The notes under the pieces: model-generated
Database searches by the model: none
What the model was told of the DNA's origin: nothing
What the model saw: the letters and a program-made list of their open reading frames with translations, nothing else
Assembly: GCF_000328705.1 (NCBI RefSeq)
Contig: NC_019673.1
Coordinates: 1,736,001 to 1,800,000, forward strand
From: Saccharothrix espanaensis DSM 44229
GTDB lineage: Bacteria > Actinomycetota > Actinomycetes > Mycobacteriales > Pseudonocardiaceae
DNA: 64,000 bases
Direction of reading: 5' to 3'
In this document: one piece after another, positions 19,241 through 27,820 of the stretch
How positions within the stretch are numbered: position 1 is the stretch's first letter
Layout of the letters: each line of letters opens with the position of its first letter
Translations under genes and position numbers: made by a program

Positions 19241-20686
19241 TCAGGCGCGGCTTCCGTTCACGGCGAACTGCTCCAGCACGCCGGCCAGGTCCGGGCGGAC
19301 CCGGGCGCTGAGCTCGGTGCCCTCCTCGGTGTGCCGCTCCTTGAGGATCTCGCCCTCGCGGTGGATCCGGGCGACCAGTTCGCCGCGCGCGTACGGCACC
19401 ATCGCCTCCACCACGACCTCGGGTCGCGGGATGAGGGTCGCGATGCGCTCCCGCAGCTCCTGGATGCCCTCGCCGGTGTGCGCGGACACCAGGACGGCGG
19501 TGGGGAACAGGTGGCGCAGGCGGGCCAGGCCCAGCTCGCCGACCGCGTCGACCTTGTTGACCACCAGCAGTTCGGCCGGCATCGGGTCGTCACGGCGCTC
19601 GCTGATCTCGGAGATCACCTCGCGCACGGCCGTGACCTGCTTCTCCGGCATCGCGTCCGAGCCGTCGACGACGTGCACCAGCAGGTCGGCGTCCGCGACC
19701 TCCTCCAGCGTCGACCGGAACGCCTCCACCAGCTGGTGCGGCAGGTGCCGGACGAAGCCGACCGTGTCGGTCAGCGTGTACGGCAGGCCCTCCGGGGTCT
19801 GGCTGCGCCTGGTGGTCGGGTCGAGGGTGGCGAACAGCGCGTCCTCCACCAGCACCCCCGCCCCGGTCAGGGCGTTGAGCAGGCTGGACTTGCCCGCGTT
19901 GGTGTAGCCGGCGATGGCCACGTTGGGCACCGCGTTGGCGATCCGGGCACCGCGCTTGGTGTCCCGGATGACGCTCATGCCCGCGATCTGCCGGCGCAGC
20001 TTCGAGATCTTGGCGCGGATGCGCCGGCGGTCGGTTTCGAGCTTGGTCTCACCGGGGCCGCGCAGGCCCACGCCGCCGTTGCCGCCACCGGCCCGGCCAC
20101 CGGCCTGCCGGGACAGCGACTCGCCCCAGCCGCGCAGGCGCGGCAGCAGGTACTGCAGCTGCGCGAGCTCGACCTGCGCCTTGCCCTCCTTGGACGAGGC
20201 GTGCTGGGCGAAGATGTCGAGGATCAGCGCCGTGCGGTCGACGACCTTGACCTTGAGCTTCTCCTCCAGCTGCCGGAGCTGGCCGGGGGAGAGCTCGCCG
20301 TCGCAGATCACCGTGTCCGCGCCGGTCGAGATCACGACGTCGCGCAGCTCGGAGACCTTGCCGGAGCCGATGTAGGTCGCCGGGTCGGGTCGGTCGCGCC
20401 GCTGGACGAGCCCTTCGAGCACCTCGGAGCCCGCCGTCTCGGCGAGCAGCGCCAGCTCGGCCAGCGAGGCCTCGGAGTCGGCTGCGGTGCCCTCGGTCCA
20501 CACGCCGACCAGCACGACGCGCTCCAGGCGGAGCTGCCGGTACTCGACCTCGGTGACGTCCTGGAGCTCGGTGGACAGGCCCGAGACGCGGCGCAGCGCG
20601 GCTCGGTCGGCGAGGGCGAGCTCGCCGGTGGACAGCTCGGCGTCGTGGTCGAGCCAGTCGTTGCTGTTGTGCGTGTTTTCCGTCAT
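19241..20686 (-). CDS. hflX: GTPase HflX
   Basis: HflX is a ribosome-binding GTPase that rescues stalled or hibernating ribosomes. The 481-residue protein has the N-terminal HflX domain (RRDRPDPATYIGSGKVSEL) and the glycine-rich linker GGRAGGGNGGVGLRGPGETK. The G domain follows, with G1 GYTNAGKSS, G3 DTVGF and G4 NKVD. ATG 20686 is a clean start at the family N-terminus. The genomic position near lexA, dapF and miaA matches Rv2725c in mycobacteria. Confidence 0.96.
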   Translation of the reverse strand: MTENTHNSNDWLDHDAELSTGELALADRAALRRVSGLSTELQDVTEVEYRQLRLERVVLVGVWTEGTAADSEASLAELALLAETAGSEVLEGLVQRRDRPDPATYIGSGKVSELRDVVISTGADTVICDGELSPGQLRQLEEKLKVKVVDRTALILDIFAQHASSKEGKAQVELAQLQYLLPRLRGWGESLSRQAGGRAGGGNGGVGLRGPGETKLETDRRRIRAKISKLRRQIAGMSVIRDTKRGARIANAVPNVAIAGYTNAGKSSLLNALTGAGVLVEDALFATLDPTTRRSQTPEGLPYTLTDTVGFVRHLPHQLVEAFRSTLEEVADADLLVHVVDGSDAMPEKQVTAVREVISEISERRDDPMPAELLVVNKVDAVGELGLARLRHLFPTAVLVSAHTGEGIQELRERIATLIPRPEVVVEAMVPYARGELVARIHREGEILKERHTEEGTELSARVRPDLAGVLEQFAVNGSRA

Positions 20687-20728
20687 TTGCCTCTCATCGT
20701 CGCATGTCCGGCCGTGGCCGCCGAGTGG

Positions 20729-21214
20729 TTAATCACCCGGGTAGACCGCGAGGTAGAGCGCCACGCGTTCGCCCGAGGGGTCGTCCGGCTCGGCTTCCAG
20801 CTCATCCAACAACGTACGGAGGCGCCGGTTTAGTTCCGCCGGGTCCACCCGGACCACGAGGCGGGTCTGGTCGAGCCGGTCGGGCGGCAGTTCGGCGACC
20901 TCGGCCAGGTACGCCTCCAGCATCGCCCGGCCGGTGTCCGGGTGCGGGCCGCCGGCGAGCTTCCAGGACAGGCCGGTGGACCGGTAGGGGATCTCCCGCG
21001 CGCCCCGGTTGCCGGTCCGGGCCGGCTGCGCCTCCAAGAACCCCGTGGCGACGAGTTTGCGCACGTGGTGGAGGGTGGTCGCGGGGTCCTTACCGAGCCG
21101 GTGGGCGATCTCCTTGTTGGTCAGCGCGCGGTCGTAGGTCAGCCGGATGATGCGCAGCCGCACGGCGGAGGAGAGTGCGGCGGCCTCCGCCTCGGTGGCC
21201 GGACGTCGGTGCAT
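20729..21214 (-). CDS. ArsR-type winged-helix transcriptional regulator
   Basis: The 161-residue protein has an N-terminal winged helix: ALSSAVRLRIIRLTYDRALT, NKEIAHRLGKDPATTLHHVR and KLVATGFLEAQPAR. A C-terminal helical region rich in acidic residues follows (DPAELNRRLRTLLDELEAE). There is no metal-binding Cys cluster, so the signal is unlikely to be arsenic. It is divergent from an MFS exporter with 55 bp between start codons. A 9-bp inverted repeat sits in that gap, so it probably represses the exporter and itself. ATG 21214 is preferred over the upstream in-frame start inside the palindrome. Confidence 0.85.
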   Translation of the reverse strand: MHRRPATEAEAAALSSAVRLRIIRLTYDRALTNKEIAHRLGKDPATTLHHVRKLVATGFLEAQPARTGNRGAREIPYRSTGLSWKLAGGPHPDTGRAMLEAYLAEVAELPPDRLDQTRLVVRVDPAELNRRLRTLLDELEAEPDDPSGERVALYLAVYPGD

Positions 21215-21226
21215 GCGCCCCAGCGT

Positions 21227-21252
21227 AAGTGATTGACACTTTCCAATCACTT
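21227..21252. promoter_or_regulatory. Operator of the ArsR/MFS divergon
   Basis: AAGTGATTG at 21227-21235 and CAATCACTT at 21244-21252 are exact reverse complements separated by 8 bp. The dyad lies 12 bp from the regulator start and 17 bp from the exporter start. A bound winged-helix dimer would block both transcripts. Confidence 0.8.
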
Positions 21253-21269
21253 CGGCGACACTGCCCGCC

Positions 21270-22520
21270 GTGTCCCTCTGGCATCACCGCGACTTCCGCC
21301 TGCTGTGGGTGGGCGACACCATCAGCCAGTTCGGCTCGACCATCGGCCGGACCGTCCTGCCGCTGCTCGCGGCCGGCGCGCTGGCCGCCACCCCGTTCGA
21401 GATGGGCCTGCTGACCGCGGCCAACACCGCCGCGTTCCTGCTCATCGGCCTGCCGGCCGGGGTGTGGGTGGACCGGATGCGCCGCCGCCCGGTGATGCTC
21501 ACCGCGGACTTCGTGCGGGCGGCGCTGATGCTGTCCATCCCGGTCGCCTGGTGGCTGGGCACGTTGGGCTTCGTCCACCTCGTGGTGGTCGCCCTGCTGG
21601 TCGGCGCGGCCACGGTGATGTTCGACATCGCCTACCAGTCCTACCTGCCCGCGCTGGTCGGGCGGGACCAGCTGGTGGAGGGCAACTCGAAGCTCACCGC
21701 CAGCCAGTCCGTGGCCGAGGTGTCCGGACCGGCCGTCGCGGGCGGCGTGGCGCAGGTCCTCGGCGCGGCCAACGGGATCCTCGCCACCGGGGTGGGCTAC
21801 CTGTGCTCGGCGCTGTTCCTGCGGCGGATCCGCACCGAGGAGCCCGCTCCGCGCGTCCCGGACCGGCCGGGCCTGGTCCACGAGGTCGCCGAGGGCCTGC
21901 GGTTCGTGTTCGGCAACCGGTCGTTGCGCGCGGTCGTCGGCACGACCGGCACCGCGAACTTCTTCGACGGCGTGGCGATGGCCGTGCTCGTGCTGTTCCT
22001 GGCCCGCGGGCTGGGCCTGTCCGACGGTGTGATCGGGCTGCTGCTCAGCTCGGCGGGCGCGGGCGGGGTGCTCGGCGCGCTGACCGCGAACCGGTGGAAC
22101 AAGCGGTTCGGCCAGCTGCGGGTGATCTGGCTGTCGATGCTGGTCACCCAGCCGTTCGGGCTGCTGCTGCCGCTGGCCGAAGCGGACTGGCGGCTGGTGT
22201 TCGTGCTGGTCGCGGACCTGCTGCTGGCCTACGGGGCGATCGTCTACAACATCGCCCAGGTCAGCTACCGGCAGGCGATCTGCCCGGACCACCTGCTCGG
22301 CCGGATGAACGCCTCGATCCGGTTCGTGGTGTGGGGCGCGCTGCCGCTGGGCGGCCTGGTCGGCGGTGTGCTGGGGTCGCAGATCGGGATCGTGGCCACG
22401 TTGTGGGTCGCCGTGGTCGGGCGCGCGCTGTCACCCGCATGGGTCGTGTTCTCGCCGTTGCGCACCGCACAGGACACCGTCACCGCTGCGGCCGATGCGG
22501 GACGCACGGGTGATCACTAG
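21270..22520 (+). CDS. MFS transporter (drug-efflux-like)
   Basis: The 416-residue membrane protein has about 12 hydrophobic helices and the MFS cytoplasmic loop-2 motif GVWVDRMRRRPVML. It resembles the ENTS/MefA type of exporter, for example FDIAYQSYLPALVGRDQLVEGNSKL and SYRQAICPDHLLGRMNASIR. Such proteins export macrolides, siderophores or other small molecules by proton antiport; the substrate here is unknown. GTG 21270 begins just after the operator, giving a very short or absent leader. The divergent ArsR-type gene is its likely regulator. Confidence 0.88.
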   Translation: MSLWHHRDFRLLWVGDTISQFGSTIGRTVLPLLAAGALAATPFEMGLLTAANTAAFLLIGLPAGVWVDRMRRRPVMLTADFVRAALMLSIPVAWWLGTLGFVHLVVVALLVGAATVMFDIAYQSYLPALVGRDQLVEGNSKLTASQSVAEVSGPAVAGGVAQVLGAANGILATGVGYLCSALFLRRIRTEEPAPRVPDRPGLVHEVAEGLRFVFGNRSLRAVVGTTGTANFFDGVAMAVLVLFLARGLGLSDGVIGLLLSSAGAGGVLGALTANRWNKRFGQLRVIWLSMLVTQPFGLLLPLAEADWRLVFVLVADLLLAYGAIVYNIAQVSYRQAICPDHLLGRMNASIRFVVWGALPLGGLVGGVLGSQIGIVATLWVAVVGRALSPAWVVFSPLRTAQDTVTAAADAGRTGDH

Positions 22521-22531
22521 CCTCGCTGCCC

Positions 22532-23386
22532 ATGGTTGACACAACCGTGGTGCGCGACGGCCTGCGTTTCGGCGAGGGACCCCGGCACGGACCGGACGGC
22601 CGGCTCTACTACTCCGACTTCTACGACCACGAGGTGCGGGCACTCGACCTCGACACGGGCGCCGAGCAGGTGGTCTGCACGGTCCCCGGCCAGCCGTCGG
22701 GGCTGGGCTGGCTGCCTGACGGACGCCTGCTCGTGGTGTCCATGAAGGAACGCACGGTCCGCCGGCTCGACGGTGACGACCTGGTCGTGCACGCCGACCT
22801 GAACGACATCGCCACGTTCCACGCCAACGACATGCTGGTCGACGCCCACGGCCGCGCGTACGTGGGCAACTTCGGGTTCGACCTGCACGCGGCGATCGCG
22901 GCGGGCGGCGAAGCCCCGCTGCTCGAACCCGACTGGGTCGCGCCCGGGACGCCGTTGGCGCTGGTCCAGCCCGACGGGACGGTCTCGGTCGCGGCCGACG
23001 ACCTGAAGTTCCCCAACGGCATGGGCCTGCTGGACGGCAGCCTGATCGTGGCCGAGACGTTGGCGTTCGGGTTGACGGCGTTCGACGTGGCGTCGGACGG
23101 CACGTTGTCCAACCGGCGCGTGTGGGCCGCGCTGCGGGAGCACTTCATCGCACCGGACGGCATCGCGGTCGACGGCAAGGGCGGCGTGTGGGTGGCGCCC
23201 GCGTTGCAGCCTTACGCGTTCCGTGTGGTGGAGGGCGGCGAGATCACCCACCGCGTCGAGACCAGCCAGATCTGCTTCGCCGTCGCGGTGGTGGGCGACC
23301 GGCTCGTGTGCTGCACCGCCCCCACCTCGCAGCCCGAGGTGGTCAGCGCCGACCGGCTGGGCAGGCTGGAGGTCTTCGACCTCTAG
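22532..23386 (+). CDS. SMP-30/gluconolactonase family protein
   Basis: The 284-residue protein is a six-bladed propeller lactonase-type enzyme. Metal-site residues are visible as Glu in LRFGEGPRHGPDG, Asn in FHANDMLVDAHG, Asn in FPNGMGLLDG and Asp in IAPDGIAVDGKGG. Family members hydrolyse sugar or other lactones; the substrate is unknown. A link to the edd-eda pathway is possible but not supported by position. ATG 22532 is 11 nt after the MFS gene with no obvious ribosome-binding site. The stop overlaps the convergent dapF stop by 4 nt. Confidence 0.88.
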   Translation: MVDTTVVRDGLRFGEGPRHGPDGRLYYSDFYDHEVRALDLDTGAEQVVCTVPGQPSGLGWLPDGRLLVVSMKERTVRRLDGDDLVVHADLNDIATFHANDMLVDAHGRAYVGNFGFDLHAAIAAGGEAPLLEPDWVAPGTPLALVQPDGTVSVAADDLKFPNGMGLLDGSLIVAETLAFGLTAFDVASDGTLSNRRVWAALREHFIAPDGIAVDGKGGVWVAPALQPYAFRVVEGGEITHRVETSQICFAVAVVGDRLVCCTAPTSQPEVVSADRLGRLEVFDL

Positions 23387-24183
23387 AGGGCGTCCCACCA
23401 GGCCTGGTCGAGCTCGCCGCGGGCGAGCAGCACGGCCGGGCCGGTCAGGGTGGACGACTCCTCCTCGACCACGACCGTCACCTGTCCACCGAGGACGTCC
23501 ACAGTGGCCTTGCCGGTGCGCTGACCGGTGCTGTGCAGCCACGCCGCCACGGTCGCGACCGTGCCCGTGCCGCACGACCTGGTCTCGCCGACCCCGCGCT
23601 CGTGGACGCGCATCCGCAGCGCCCCGTCGCCCAGCACGTTGACGAACTCCACGTTCACGCCCTGCGGGAACACCGCGGGGTCGTGGGCGGGCTGGTCGCG
23701 CAGGTCCAGCGACGCGACGGGCGTCTCGGTCAGGCAGGCCAGGTGCGGGTTGCCGACGTTGACCGCGACCCCGGCGAACTCCACGCCGCCGACCCGCGCC
23801 GACGACGTCCCGGTGACCCGCGCGGGACCCATGTCCGCGGTCACCGTGCCGTCCTCGTGCGCGGTGATCCCGCGCTGACCGGCCCGGGTGCCCACGGCGA
23901 ACTCGCCGAGCGGCACCAGACCGGCCTCGACCAGGTAGCGGGCGAACACGCGCACGCCGTTGCCGCACATCTCGGCGATGGACCCGTCCGCGTTGCGGTA
24001 GTCCATGAACCAAGGGCCGAAGTCCGGCCGCACGACCCGCAGCACCCCGTCCGCGCCCAGCCCGCGCTGCCGGTCGCACAGCGCCCGCACGCGCGACTCG
24101 GTCAGGTCCAGCAGGCCGTCCGGGTCGGGCAGCAGCACGAAGTCGTTCTCGGTGCCGTGACCCTTCAGAAACTCGACTCCCAC
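23383..24183 (-). CDS. dapF: Diaminopimelate epimerase
   Basis: DapF converts LL- to meso-diaminopimelate for lysine and peptidoglycan synthesis. The 266-residue chain has normal length. Its two catalytic cysteines are in EMCGNGVRVFARYL and ETRSCGTGTVATV, and the N-terminal signature is FLKGHGTENDFVLL. It starts at GTG 24183 and lies 10 nt downstream of miaA on the same strand, as in many actinobacteria. There is no insertion or truncation. Confidence 0.96.
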   Translation of the reverse strand: MGVEFLKGHGTENDFVLLPDPDGLLDLTESRVRALCDRQRGLGADGVLRVVRPDFGPWFMDYRNADGSIAEMCGNGVRVFARYLVEAGLVPLGEFAVGTRAGQRGITAHEDGTVTADMGPARVTGTSSARVGGVEFAGVAVNVGNPHLACLTETPVASLDLRDQPAHDPAVFPQGVNVEFVNVLGDGALRMRVHERGVGETRSCGTGTVATVAAWLHSTGQRTGKATVDVLGGQVTVVVEEESSTLTGPAVLLARGELDQAWWDAL

Positions 24184-24193
24184 GCCGACCAGG

Positions 24194-25096
24194 CTACTTC
24201 GCGACCAGCGCGAGCACGTCGGCGACCAGCTCTTCGGAGCCGGCGTCGAACCAGGTGACCCGGCGGTCGCGGCGGAACCAGGACCGCTGCCGGCGGACGT
24301 ACCGGCGGGTGGCCTGCGCGGTCTCGGCGGCGGCGGTGGCCAGGTCGTGCTCGCCGTCGAACGCGGCCAGCACCTGCTGGTAGCCCAGCGCGCGGGAGGC
24401 CGTGCGGCCCTCGCGCAGCCCGACCGACTCCAGCGCGCGCACCTCCTCGACCAGGCCGTCGGCGAACATCCGGTCCACCCGCCGGTCGACCCGCTCGTCC
24501 AGCTCGGTGACCTCGCGGTCGAGCCCCACCAGCACGGTGCCGTAGCGGGCCGGGCCGGGCTTGGGCAGGGTCGCCGAGAACGGCTGCCCGGTCAGCTCGA
24601 TGACCTCCAGCGCCCGCACCACGCGCCGGCCGTTGGTGGGCAGGATGGCCAGCGCGGCGGCCGGGTCGAGCTGGGCGAGCCTGCCGTGCAGGGTCTCCGC
24701 GCCGAACACCGCCAGCTCGTTCTCCAGCTGCCCCCGGATCCGGTCGTCGGTGCCGGGGAACACCAGGTCGTCCAGCACCGCCTGCACGTACAGGCCGGAG
24801 CCCCCGACCAGCACCGGGACCTTCCCGGCGGCGAGCAGCGACTCGACCACCGCGCGGGCTTCGCGCTGGTAGACGGCCACCGAGGCGGGCTCGGTGACCT
24901 CCAGCACGTCGAGCAGGTGGTGCGGCACGCCCTGCCGCTGTTCGGCGGTCACCTTCGCGGTGCCGATGTCCATGCCCCGGTAGAACTGCATCGAGTCGGC
25001 GTTGACCACCTCGCCGCCCAGTTCGACGGCGAGCCGGACGGCCAGGTCCGACTTGCCGGTGGCGGTGGGGCCGACGACGGCGACAGGGGCGTTCAC
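24194..25096 (-). CDS. miaA: tRNA dimethylallyltransferase
   Basis: MiaA adds the dimethylallyl group to adenosine 37 of tRNAs, the first step towards ms2i6A. The 300-residue protein has the P-loop [15 protein letters not shown] near residue 9 and the substrate motifs [16 protein letters not shown] and [15 protein letters not shown]. The prenyl-acceptor region is [14 protein letters not shown], and the C-terminal tRNA-binding segment is [17 protein letters not shown]. It starts at ATG 25096, 4 nt after the LigB-like gene, so it is probably in one operon with that gene and dapF. Confidence 0.96.
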   Translation of the reverse strand: MNAPVAVVGPTATGKSDLAVRLAVELGGEVVNADSMQFYRGMDIGTAKVTAEQRQGVPHHLLDVLEVTEPASVAVYQREARAVVESLLAAGKVPVLVGGSGLYVQAVLDDLVFPGTDDRIRGQLENELAVFGAETLHGRLAQLDPAAALAILPTNGRRVVRALEVIELTGQPFSATLPKPGPARYGTVLVGLDREVTELDERVDRRVDRMFADGLVEEVRALESVGLREGRTASRALGYQQVLAAFDGEHDLATAAAETAQATRRYVRRQRSWFRRDRRVTWFDAGSEELVADVLALVAK

Positions 25097-25100
25097 GGCG

Positions 25101-25781
25101 TCAAGCCTCCCAGACGGCCACGTGGTAGCCGACGCCGAAGGGGGCCAGGAACTCCGACCGGGTGCACCGCCACGGGCCGGGCACGCCCGCCAGCACCTGC
25201 CACGCCGCCCGCCCCGACGCGCCCAGCTCGTCCGCCAGGCCCGCGTCGAGGGCTTTGAGCGCCGCCACGTCGGCCGCGGCGAGCGCCGCGCGCACGTCCT
25301 CGTCGAACGGCCCGGCGCGGTCGTCCGGGCGGCCCACGGCCCGTTCGCCGTGCCGGTGGGACCCGTCGCCGAGCACGAGCAGCGCGTTGCCCGTCAACTG
25401 TGACCCGAATGAGATGCAATCGGCCAAGGGCAGGTCCGGCGGCACGAGGTGCACGCGCACCGAGCGCGCGCCGGCGTGTTCCCGCAGCCATCCCGCGACC
25501 AGGGCGGGCAGCGGCAGCGAGGGATCCACAGAGGACGGCCGCGCGGACAGCGAGACCGGCACGTCCACGCCGAATCCCCGGAACGATCCGGCGCTGTCGG
25601 TCAAGGTCCGGGGCCCGGACGGGTCGACCGCGACCGCCGTCCAGTCCCGGTCGCGGTCGGCGAGATCCCGTGCCGCGGCAAGGCTCGCGGCCCGCACGGA
25701 GGCGGTTTCGGGGACGGCTCCGGCGACCAGTTCCGGCACGAGGAGGGGAGGGTGCGGCACCACGGCGACACGCGAGATCAT
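25101..25781 (-). CDS. LigB-like (class III extradiol dioxygenase-fold) protein
   Basis: The 226-residue protein begins [20 protein letters not shown], the signature of the small LigB-like family next to miaA in actinobacteria (Rv2728c position). The HPPLLVPE motif supplies a candidate metal-binding His. Later text, [20 protein letters not shown], supplies two more His residues. The family shares the dioxygenase fold but its reaction is not established. It is immediately upstream of miaA and dapF on the same strand, so the three genes are likely one operon. ATG 25781 is clear. Confidence 0.82.
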   Translation of the reverse strand: MISRVAVVPHPPLLVPELVAGAVPETASVRAASLAAARDLADRDRDWTAVAVDPSGPRTLTDSAGSFRGFGVDVPVSLSARPSSVDPSLPLPALVAGWLREHAGARSVRVHLVPPDLPLADCISFGSQLTGNALLVLGDGSHRHGERAVGRPDDRAGPFDEDVRAALAAADVAALKALDAGLADELGASGRAAWQVLAGVPGPWRCTRSEFLAPFGVGYHVAVWEA

Positions 25782-25965
25782 GGCAACCCACGCTACTCAT
25801 CGGCCACCACCAGTACCGATGTGAGCCTTGACCTGTTTGAATGCGCGCGGGGTACTGGGCACTGCCTGAACAGTCGCGGTACCCGGGTGCTGGGCCCCGC
25901 CATCGGCGGGGCGCCCGTGGTCGGCACGGGCACCACGAAGTGGGCAGGCGAGGAGGAAGCCGGCG

Positions 25966-27291
25966 ATGACGGAGCACGAGACGACACCGGAAGCCACTGG
26001 CGACAGTGGTACAGGGGCGGTGGTCGAGGAGACCCGGGCGGAGAGCAGCACGGCTCCGCCGGTCCCCGTGGCGTCGGACCACCCTGACCGCTGGGGGCGC
26101 GTGGACGCGGACGGCACCGTCTACGTCAAGACGGCCGACGGGGAGCGGGTCGTCGGTTCCTGGCAGGCGGGCGAGCCCGCCGAGGGACTGGCGCACTTCG
26201 CGCGCCGGTTCGACGACCTGCGCACCGAGGTCGAGCTGCTGGTCACCCGGCTCTCGTCCGGGGCCGGCGACCCGAAGCACGCGCTGACCAGCGCGAAGCA
26301 CGTCCAGGAGAGCCTGGCCGAGGCCGCCGTGGTCGGTGACCTGGCGGCGCTGGCCGCCCGGGTCGAGCACGTGCTGGCCAAGGCCGAGGAGGGCCTGGAG
26401 GCGGCGAAGGCGGCCAAGGACGAGGCGCGGGCGCAGGCCGGGGCGCGCAAGCTGCAGCTGGTGGAGGAGGCCGAGGTCCTGGCCAACGAGTCCACCCAGT
26501 GGAAGGCGGCGGGCGACCGGCTGCGGACGATCCTGGACGAGTGGAAGACCATCCGGGGCGTCGACCGCAAGACCGACGAGCAGCTCTGGCGCCGGTTCTC
26601 CAAGGCGCGCGACGCGTTCAACCGGCGGCGGGGCTCGCACTTCGCCGACCTCGACCGCCAGCGCGGCGTCGCCAAGAGCCGCAAGCAGGAGCTGGTGGAA
26701 GAGGCCGAGAAGCTCGTCGAGTCCGACGACTGGGGCCCCACGGCCGGCCGCTACAAGGACCTGATGGTCGAGTGGAAGGCCGCCGGGCGGGCGCCCAAGG
26801 AGGCCGACGACGCCCTGTGGCAGCGCTTCCGGGCCGCGCAGGACGCGTTCTTCGCCAAGCGCTCGGAGGCGTTCTCGGAGCGCGACGCGGAGTTCTCCTC
26901 GAACGCGAAGCTCAAGGAGGAACTGCTCGCCGAGGCCGAGCACATCGACCCGTCGCACGACCTGGAAACCGCCCGCCAGCAGCTCTACAAGATCCAGGAG
27001 CGCTGGGACGCGATCGGCAAGGTCCCGCGCGAGCGCGTCCGCGAGCTGGAGGGCAAGCTGCGCTCCATCGAGGAGCGGGTGCGCGGCGCGGTCGACGCCC
27101 AGTGGCGTCGCTCCGACCCCGAGGCGGAGGCCCGGGTGGCCCAGTTCCGCGAGCGCGTGGAGCAGTTCGAGGCCCAGGCGGAGAAGGCCCGCTCGGCCGG
27201 CGACAAGCGCCGCGCGGAACAGGCCGAAGCCCAGGCCAAGCAGTGGCGTGAGTGGCTCGCGGCGGCCGAACAGGCCGTGGCCTCCCGCTAG
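25966..27291 (+). CDS. DUF349 domain-containing protein
   Basis: The 441-residue product is highly charged and helical, with a long predicted coiled coil. DUF349 modules recur, for example WKAAGDRLRTILDEWKTI, LWRRFSKARDAFNRRRGSHF and VEWKAAGRAPKEADDALWQR. The N-terminal 40 residues are acidic and low-complexity, and the C-terminus ends in an Ala/Glu/Gln-rich helix. The position between miaA and miaB matches Rv2731. No reaction is known; a role with nucleic acids or the chromosome is only inferred. ATG 25966 follows an AGGAGGAAG ribosome-binding site. A strong terminator follows. Confidence 0.88.
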   Translation: MTEHETTPEATGDSGTGAVVEETRAESSTAPPVPVASDHPDRWGRVDADGTVYVKTADGERVVGSWQAGEPAEGLAHFARRFDDLRTEVELLVTRLSSGAGDPKHALTSAKHVQESLAEAAVVGDLAALAARVEHVLAKAEEGLEAAKAAKDEARAQAGARKLQLVEEAEVLANESTQWKAAGDRLRTILDEWKTIRGVDRKTDEQLWRRFSKARDAFNRRRGSHFADLDRQRGVAKSRKQELVEEAEKLVESDDWGPTAGRYKDLMVEWKAAGRAPKEADDALWQRFRAAQDAFFAKRSEAFSERDAEFSSNAKLKEELLAEAEHIDPSHDLETARQQLYKIQERWDAIGKVPRERVRELEGKLRSIEERVRGAVDAQWRRSDPEAEARVAQFRERVEQFEAQAEKARSAGDKRRAEQAEAQAKQWREWLAAAEQAVASR

Positions 27292-27295
27292 ACCG

Positions 27296-27336
27296 GAACA
27301 GCCCGGCCCCTGGAGCGGTGCGGGGCCGGGCTGTTC
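27296..27336. terminator. Bidirectional stem-loop terminator
   Basis: GAACAGCCCGGCCCC at 27296-27310 and GGGGCCGGGCTGTTC at 27322-27336 form a perfect 15-bp stem with an 11-nt loop between convergent genes. Confidence 0.88.
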
Positions 27337-27346
27337 GCTGTGCTCT

Positions 27347-27820
27347 TCAGTTGATCGGCGGCCGTGACGCGGCGATCTGGAGCCACTTGACCAAGAGCAG
27401 GACGGTGGCGATCACGGCCACGACCAGGCCCACTCCAGGGCCCTCGCCCGGCTTGTGGCCGGTGGTGGTCTGGGTCATCCAGATCGACAGGACGCCGCTG
27501 ATCGAGGCCGCGAACAGGGCCAGCGAGGTGATCCACGCCAGCGTCCACCGGCGCACGGCCAGGGTCGTCGCCGACAGCAGCACGCCCGCGAACAGCGCCC
27601 CGCAGGAGAAGATCTTCGGGATCGCCCGCCCCTCGCCCAGCAGGACGTCCAGGCCGGTGTGGCCGCCGGTCCACGGCAGGACCATCGACACCAGGATCGC
27701 CGGCACCGCGACCGCGATGGTCAGCGCACCCCGGCCCGGGTCGAAGCGCTTGGCGGCCGTGCGGCCCACCTGGTCGATCTCGTCGCGCAGCCCGGCCATG
27801 TCGTCGCGCTCGTCGCTCAT
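27347..27820 (-). CDS. Conserved membrane protein (Rv2732c-like)
   Basis: The 157-residue protein has four predicted membrane helices: ALTIAVAVPAILVSMVLPW, IFSCGALFAGVLLSATTLA, WITSLALFAASISGVLSIW and VGLVVAVIATVLLLVKWLQ. A charged N-terminal tail ([19 protein letters not shown]) precedes them. It sits directly after miaB on the same strand, with the ATG overlapping the miaB stop, as Rv2732c does next to Rv2733c. Function is unknown. A second in-frame ATG one codon upstream is also possible. Confidence 0.8.
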   Translation of the reverse strand: MSDERDDMAGLRDEIDQVGRTAAKRFDPGRGALTIAVAVPAILVSMVLPWTGGHTGLDVLLGEGRAIPKIFSCGALFAGVLLSATTLAVRRWTLAWITSLALFAASISGVLSIWMTQTTTGHKPGEGPGVGLVVAVIATVLLLVKWLQIAASRPPIN

